From NCBI GenBank assembly GCA_007135795.1, contig SLIE01000371.1, forward strand, positions 1 to 7,517: a stretch of DNA of 7,517 bases. Reading direction: 5' to 3'. The translations under genes and the position numbers were made by a program. Within the stretch, counting starts at the first letter, position 1; the number at the start of each line of letters is the position of its first letter. The stretch comes from Desulfobacterales bacterium. Lineage in GTDB: Bacteria > Desulfobacterota > Desulfobacteria > Desulfobacterales > Desulfosalsimonadaceae. This document shows positions 5,338 through 7,517 of the stretch, in pieces. The notes beneath the pieces are model-generated. The model had not been told where the DNA came from. It was given only the letters and a program-made list of their open reading frames with translations, and made no database searches.

Positions 5338-6440
5338 TGGGCAAACTTTTACTTGCAGGCACGGGACATGCCCATTTAAGCATCATTCAATCCATCCCCG
5401 ACCTTATTGCCCGGGGTCACGAAGTCACCGCAATCAGCCCCGGTGAGCGGCACTTTTATTCGAGCATGGGACCGGGTATGCTCGGCGGGATCTACAAGAG
5501 CGAGGAAATTAGTTTTCCGGTACGCGAGATGGTTGAACGCCGGGGAGGCACATTTATACGAAACAAGGTGGTTTCCATAGAAGCCGAAAATCGATCCGTA
5601 ACCCTTGAATCCGGAGAAAAGCTTTTTTACGACGTTCTCAGCTGCAATCTTGGCAGCACGATCCCCCGAAATATCATTACAAAAGGTTCTGCCGGAGTCT
5701 TTCCCGTAAAACCGATAGAAAATCTTTTTTCCGCCAGGCAGTTCATCATTGCCAGGGCCGCACGACAAAAAGTGAATGTCGGCATATGCGGCGGGGGTCC
5801 GGCAGCCGTTGAAATTGCTGGAAACGCCCTTGCTGCGGGGATGGAACGTGGTGGTCGGGGGTGTCGGGTACAGATTTTTACGCAGGGGCATCTGCTCCAG
5901 ACATTGCCTGAAAAGGTTCGCCGGTTGGCAGAAACACGACTCAAAAAACGAGGCGTGGAGATTTTCCAGGGCAATATCGTTCAATCCATCGATACCAGAC
6001 TGATTCGCCTGAAAAACGGTAAAGCATATGCCCAGGACATCATTTTTCTGGCCACGGGCGTGCATCCCCCGACGATATTTGCCGATTCGAACCTGGACGT
6101 TGGAAAAGACGGCGCTCTCCTGGTCAATCGGTACCTGCGCACGCCCCGTTACCCGGAAATCTTCGGCGGCGGGGATTGCATATGGTTCACACCCCGCCCC
6201 CTGAAAAAAGTCGGCGTATACCCTGTCCGCCAAAACCCCATACTCCGCCACAATCTCCTGGCAAAGCTGGAACGCAAACCAATGCAGCCCTTCGACCCGG
6301 GCGGCGCTTACCTGGTCGGACTCAATCTGGGCGGCGGATATGGCATCATCAACAAAAGTTTCTTGACCATTGGGGGGAGAACCGCTTTTTTCATCAAAGA
6401 CCGGATTGACAGAAAATTCATGCGGAAGTTCCGATCCTGA
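5337..6440 (+). CDS. FAD/NAD(P)-dependent pyridine nucleotide-disulfide oxidoreductase, SelD-associated (NDH-2-like) type
   Basis: This is a predicted flavoprotein oxidoreductase related to type II NADH dehydrogenases and sulfide:quinone reductases. The 367-residue protein starts at once with the FAD dinucleotide fold LLLAGTGHAHL (4-14). The GHAH variant and the following YSSMGPGMLGGIY block (41-53) are hallmarks of the family often found fused to, or beside, selenophosphate synthase SelD. A second dinucleotide fold reads VGICGGGPAAVEIAGN (148-163). Next come DIIFLATGVHPP (234-245), the FAD-contacting IFGGGDC (275-281) and VYPVRQNPILRHNLLAKL (294-311), all in family order. The electron acceptor cannot be read from sequence. 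The frame is open upstream to ATG 5157, but those 60 residues lack family character. ATG 5337 is chosen for family fit and its TGATG overlap with a leader ORF; ATG 5328 is possible. No selD is in the window. Confidence 0.85.
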   Translation: MGKLLLAGTGHAHLSIIQSIPDLIARGHEVTAISPGERHFYSSMGPGMLGGIYKSEEISFPVREMVERRGGTFIRNKVVSIEAENRSVTLESGEKLFYDVLSCNLGSTIPRNIITKGSAGVFPVKPIENLFSARQFIIARAARQKVNVGICGGGPAAVEIAGNALAAGMERGGRGCRVQIFTQGHLLQTLPEKVRRLAETRLKKRGVEIFQGNIVQSIDTRLIRLKNGKAYAQDIIFLATGVHPPTIFADSNLDVGKDGALLVNRYLRTPRYPEIFGGGDCIWFTPRPLKKVGVYPVRQNPILRHNLLAKLERKPMQPFDPGGAYLVGLNLGGGYGIINKSFLTIGGRTAFFIKDRIDRKFMRKFRS

Positions 6441-6487
6441 CCCGGCAGAGCTTATCAGCAAAAGCAAGGCGGTAGCAGAACAGACAA

Positions 6488-6524
6488 GCAGCTTCGCTGC
6501 AATAATGCCAGGCAAGAGCCTGGC
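6488..6524. repeat. Two adjacent short hairpins between the convergent oxidoreductase and DraG-like genes
   Basis: GCAGC-TTC-GCTGC (6488-6500) is a 5-bp stem with a tight loop. GCCAGGC-AAGA-GCCTGGC (6507-6524) is a perfect 7-bp stem with a 4-nt loop. On the minus strand the second is followed only by ATTATT, so neither is a classic T-tailed terminator, although the position between convergent stops (6440 and 6581) fits termination. The rest of 6441-6580 shows no supported gene. Confidence 0.5.
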
Positions 6525-6580
6525 GGTCCCACGGCAGAGCCTTCAAACAAGATCCTCGTTCAATCAGATTATTTTTCAAC

Positions 6581-7517
6581 TCAAGCCTGATATCTGGCGC
6601 GCCATGCCGTGTCGTCCCTGAATTCGATAAACAGATCCACCGCGATCGTCTGGATCAGTTCATTCAATTCCAGCCGGTCAACCCATTTGGGGGGGATGGC
6701 TGTCCCGCCCAGGTGGCAACCTAGAATATTTCCGGTAATCGCGCCGGTACTGTCGCTGTCCCCGCTGTGATTGACAGCGGCAAGGACGCCCGCGGAAAAA
6801 TTATCCCCGGCTGTCAGAGCGCAGTAAACAGATATTGCCAGGGCTTCTTCGGCTACCCACCCGCCGCCCATGCGTTCAATGATCTCCGGGGCGGGGATTG
6901 TTTTTTGCGCAAGTGTTACAGCCTTATATATTGCTGAGAGACATTCTTCATGCTTCGGGTATTGCTTCAAAATGGCAATACCGGCCTGAACCGCGTCCGG
7001 CAGATCTGATCCGGTTCGAATTTCACTGATCATCGATGCCAGCACCCCTGCCGCCAGGTATCCGGACGGATGCCCGTGCGTCAAGGCTGCTAGCTCACAT
7101 CCCGTTTGAAAGGCGTCTTCCGGGTTTTTTATCATAAGCCCCACCGGTGCCATCCGCATCACGCCGCCGCACCCCTTACTATTATTGATGGGTATGGCGA
7201 TCGTCCCCTTGCGATCATTTTGCAATGCCGAAAGACAGCTGTTTCCCGGCGCCCTGCGGTTAAACAATTCCGGAAACCGCATCAAAAAACGCCTCTCCCG
7301 CAAAGTCCTCCGGGACTCTCCACTCCCCTGCTGGGTGCGCAACCAGTCCAGGTAGGCCCCCCTCACAATACCGTGCAAGGCGTCTTTATCATCAAGCCGC
7401 CCACCGGCGCGGCCCCGGAGAAGTCCTTCAGCCGTAAAAAGCGTCATTTGGGTATCATCGGTAATGGCTCCGATTCTGCCATACGCGCGGTCATAATCAG
7501 CGATGCCGGCGTCGCCA
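6581..7517 (-). CDS. ADP-ribosylglycohydrolase family protein (DraG-like), partial at the N-terminus
   Basis: Family members remove ADP-ribose from proteins or small molecules using a two-metal centre; the best-known bacterial example, DraG, reactivates nitrogenase reductase. The visible 311 residues run from the right edge to TGA at 6581, and the first few tens of residues are missing. In-frame codons beyond the first internal ATG (7447) supply the metal motif [17 protein letters not shown], with T19-D20-D21 of the visible part equivalent to the DraG TDD. Later blocks are [10 protein letters not shown] (89-98), [13 protein letters not shown] (115-127), [14 protein letters not shown] (147-160) and the second metal motif [18 protein letters not shown] (249-266). 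Both metal motifs are intact, so an active hydrolase is expected. The substrate is unknown, and no ADP-ribosyltransferase (DraT-like) or nitrogenase gene is visible. It converges on the oxidoreductase. Confidence 0.9.
   Translation of the reverse strand, partial: GDAGIADYDRAYGRIGAITDDTQMTLFTAEGLLRGRAGGRLDDKDALHGIVRGAYLDWLRTQQGSGESRRTLRERRFLMRFPELFNRRAPGNSCLSALQNDRKGTIAIPINNSKGCGGVMRMAPVGLMIKNPEDAFQTGCELAALTHGHPSGYLAAGVLASMISEIRTGSDLPDAVQAGIAILKQYPKHEECLSAIYKAVTLAQKTIPAPEIIERMGGGWVAEEALAISVYCALTAGDNFSAGVLAAVNHSGDSDSTGAITGNILGCHLGGTAIPPKWVDRLELNELIQTIAVDLFIEFRDDTAWRARYQA

Noticed and set aside
5376..6515. 379-codon minus-strand ORF opposite the oxidoreductase, with a signal-peptide-like N-terminus
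   Set aside because: It needs a TTG start with no good ribosome binding site and lies antisense to a gene with clear FAD/NAD family motifs. The hydrophobic start comes from the 6441-6515 spacer and is probably chance.

Overview
The window is an ordinary-looking stretch of a Gram-negative bacterial chromosome. It carries housekeeping genes with a few small or less-studied ones between them. The gene mix includes a cell-division ABC ATPase, a menaquinone/ubiquinone-type C-methyltransferase, a DUF481 outer-membrane barrel, a small Cys-rich protein and an orphan ADP-ribosylglycohydrolase. With the protein wording, this fits an anaerobic deltaproteobacterium (Desulfobacterota, perhaps Desulfobacterales). 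That placement is an inference from recognition and was not tested by search. There are no rRNA or tRNA genes, CRISPR array, transposase or phage genes.

Layout, left to right: (1) the N-terminal 93 residues of FtsE on the minus strand, cut by the window edge; (2) a divergent control region (282-518) with face-to-face promoter candidates and two hairpins; (3) pyrE (plus), starting at 519 rather than at the far upstream ATG at 321; (4) a convergent gap with a perfect 10-bp inverted repeat; (5) a minus-strand pair transcribed dnaJ then queD, 15 nt apart; (6) a divergent promoter region with a sigma-32-like site facing dnaJ; (7) ubiE/menG and a DUF481 outer-membrane protein (plus, 66 nt apart); (8) a small eight-cysteine protein (minus), whose stop is only 4 nt from the DUF481 stop; (9) a probable 28-codon leader ORF with a very good ribosome binding site, whose TGA overlaps the ATG (TGATG) of an FAD/NAD(P)-dependent oxidoreductase of the SelD-associated type (plus); (10) a gap with stacked hairpins; (11) an ADP-ribosylglycohydrolase (DraG-like, minus) that runs off the right edge.

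The genes do not form one pathway. They cover division (FtsE), pyrimidine synthesis (PyrE), protein folding (DnaJ), 7-deazaguanine synthesis (QueD), quinone methylation (UbiE/MenG), envelope (DUF481) and possible redox or post-translational control (oxidoreductase, DraG-like). I found no convincing new multi-gene system. The best leads are the coupled leader ORF before the oxidoreductase, the eight-cysteine small protein, and the overlapping divergent promoters and hairpins between ftsE and pyrE.
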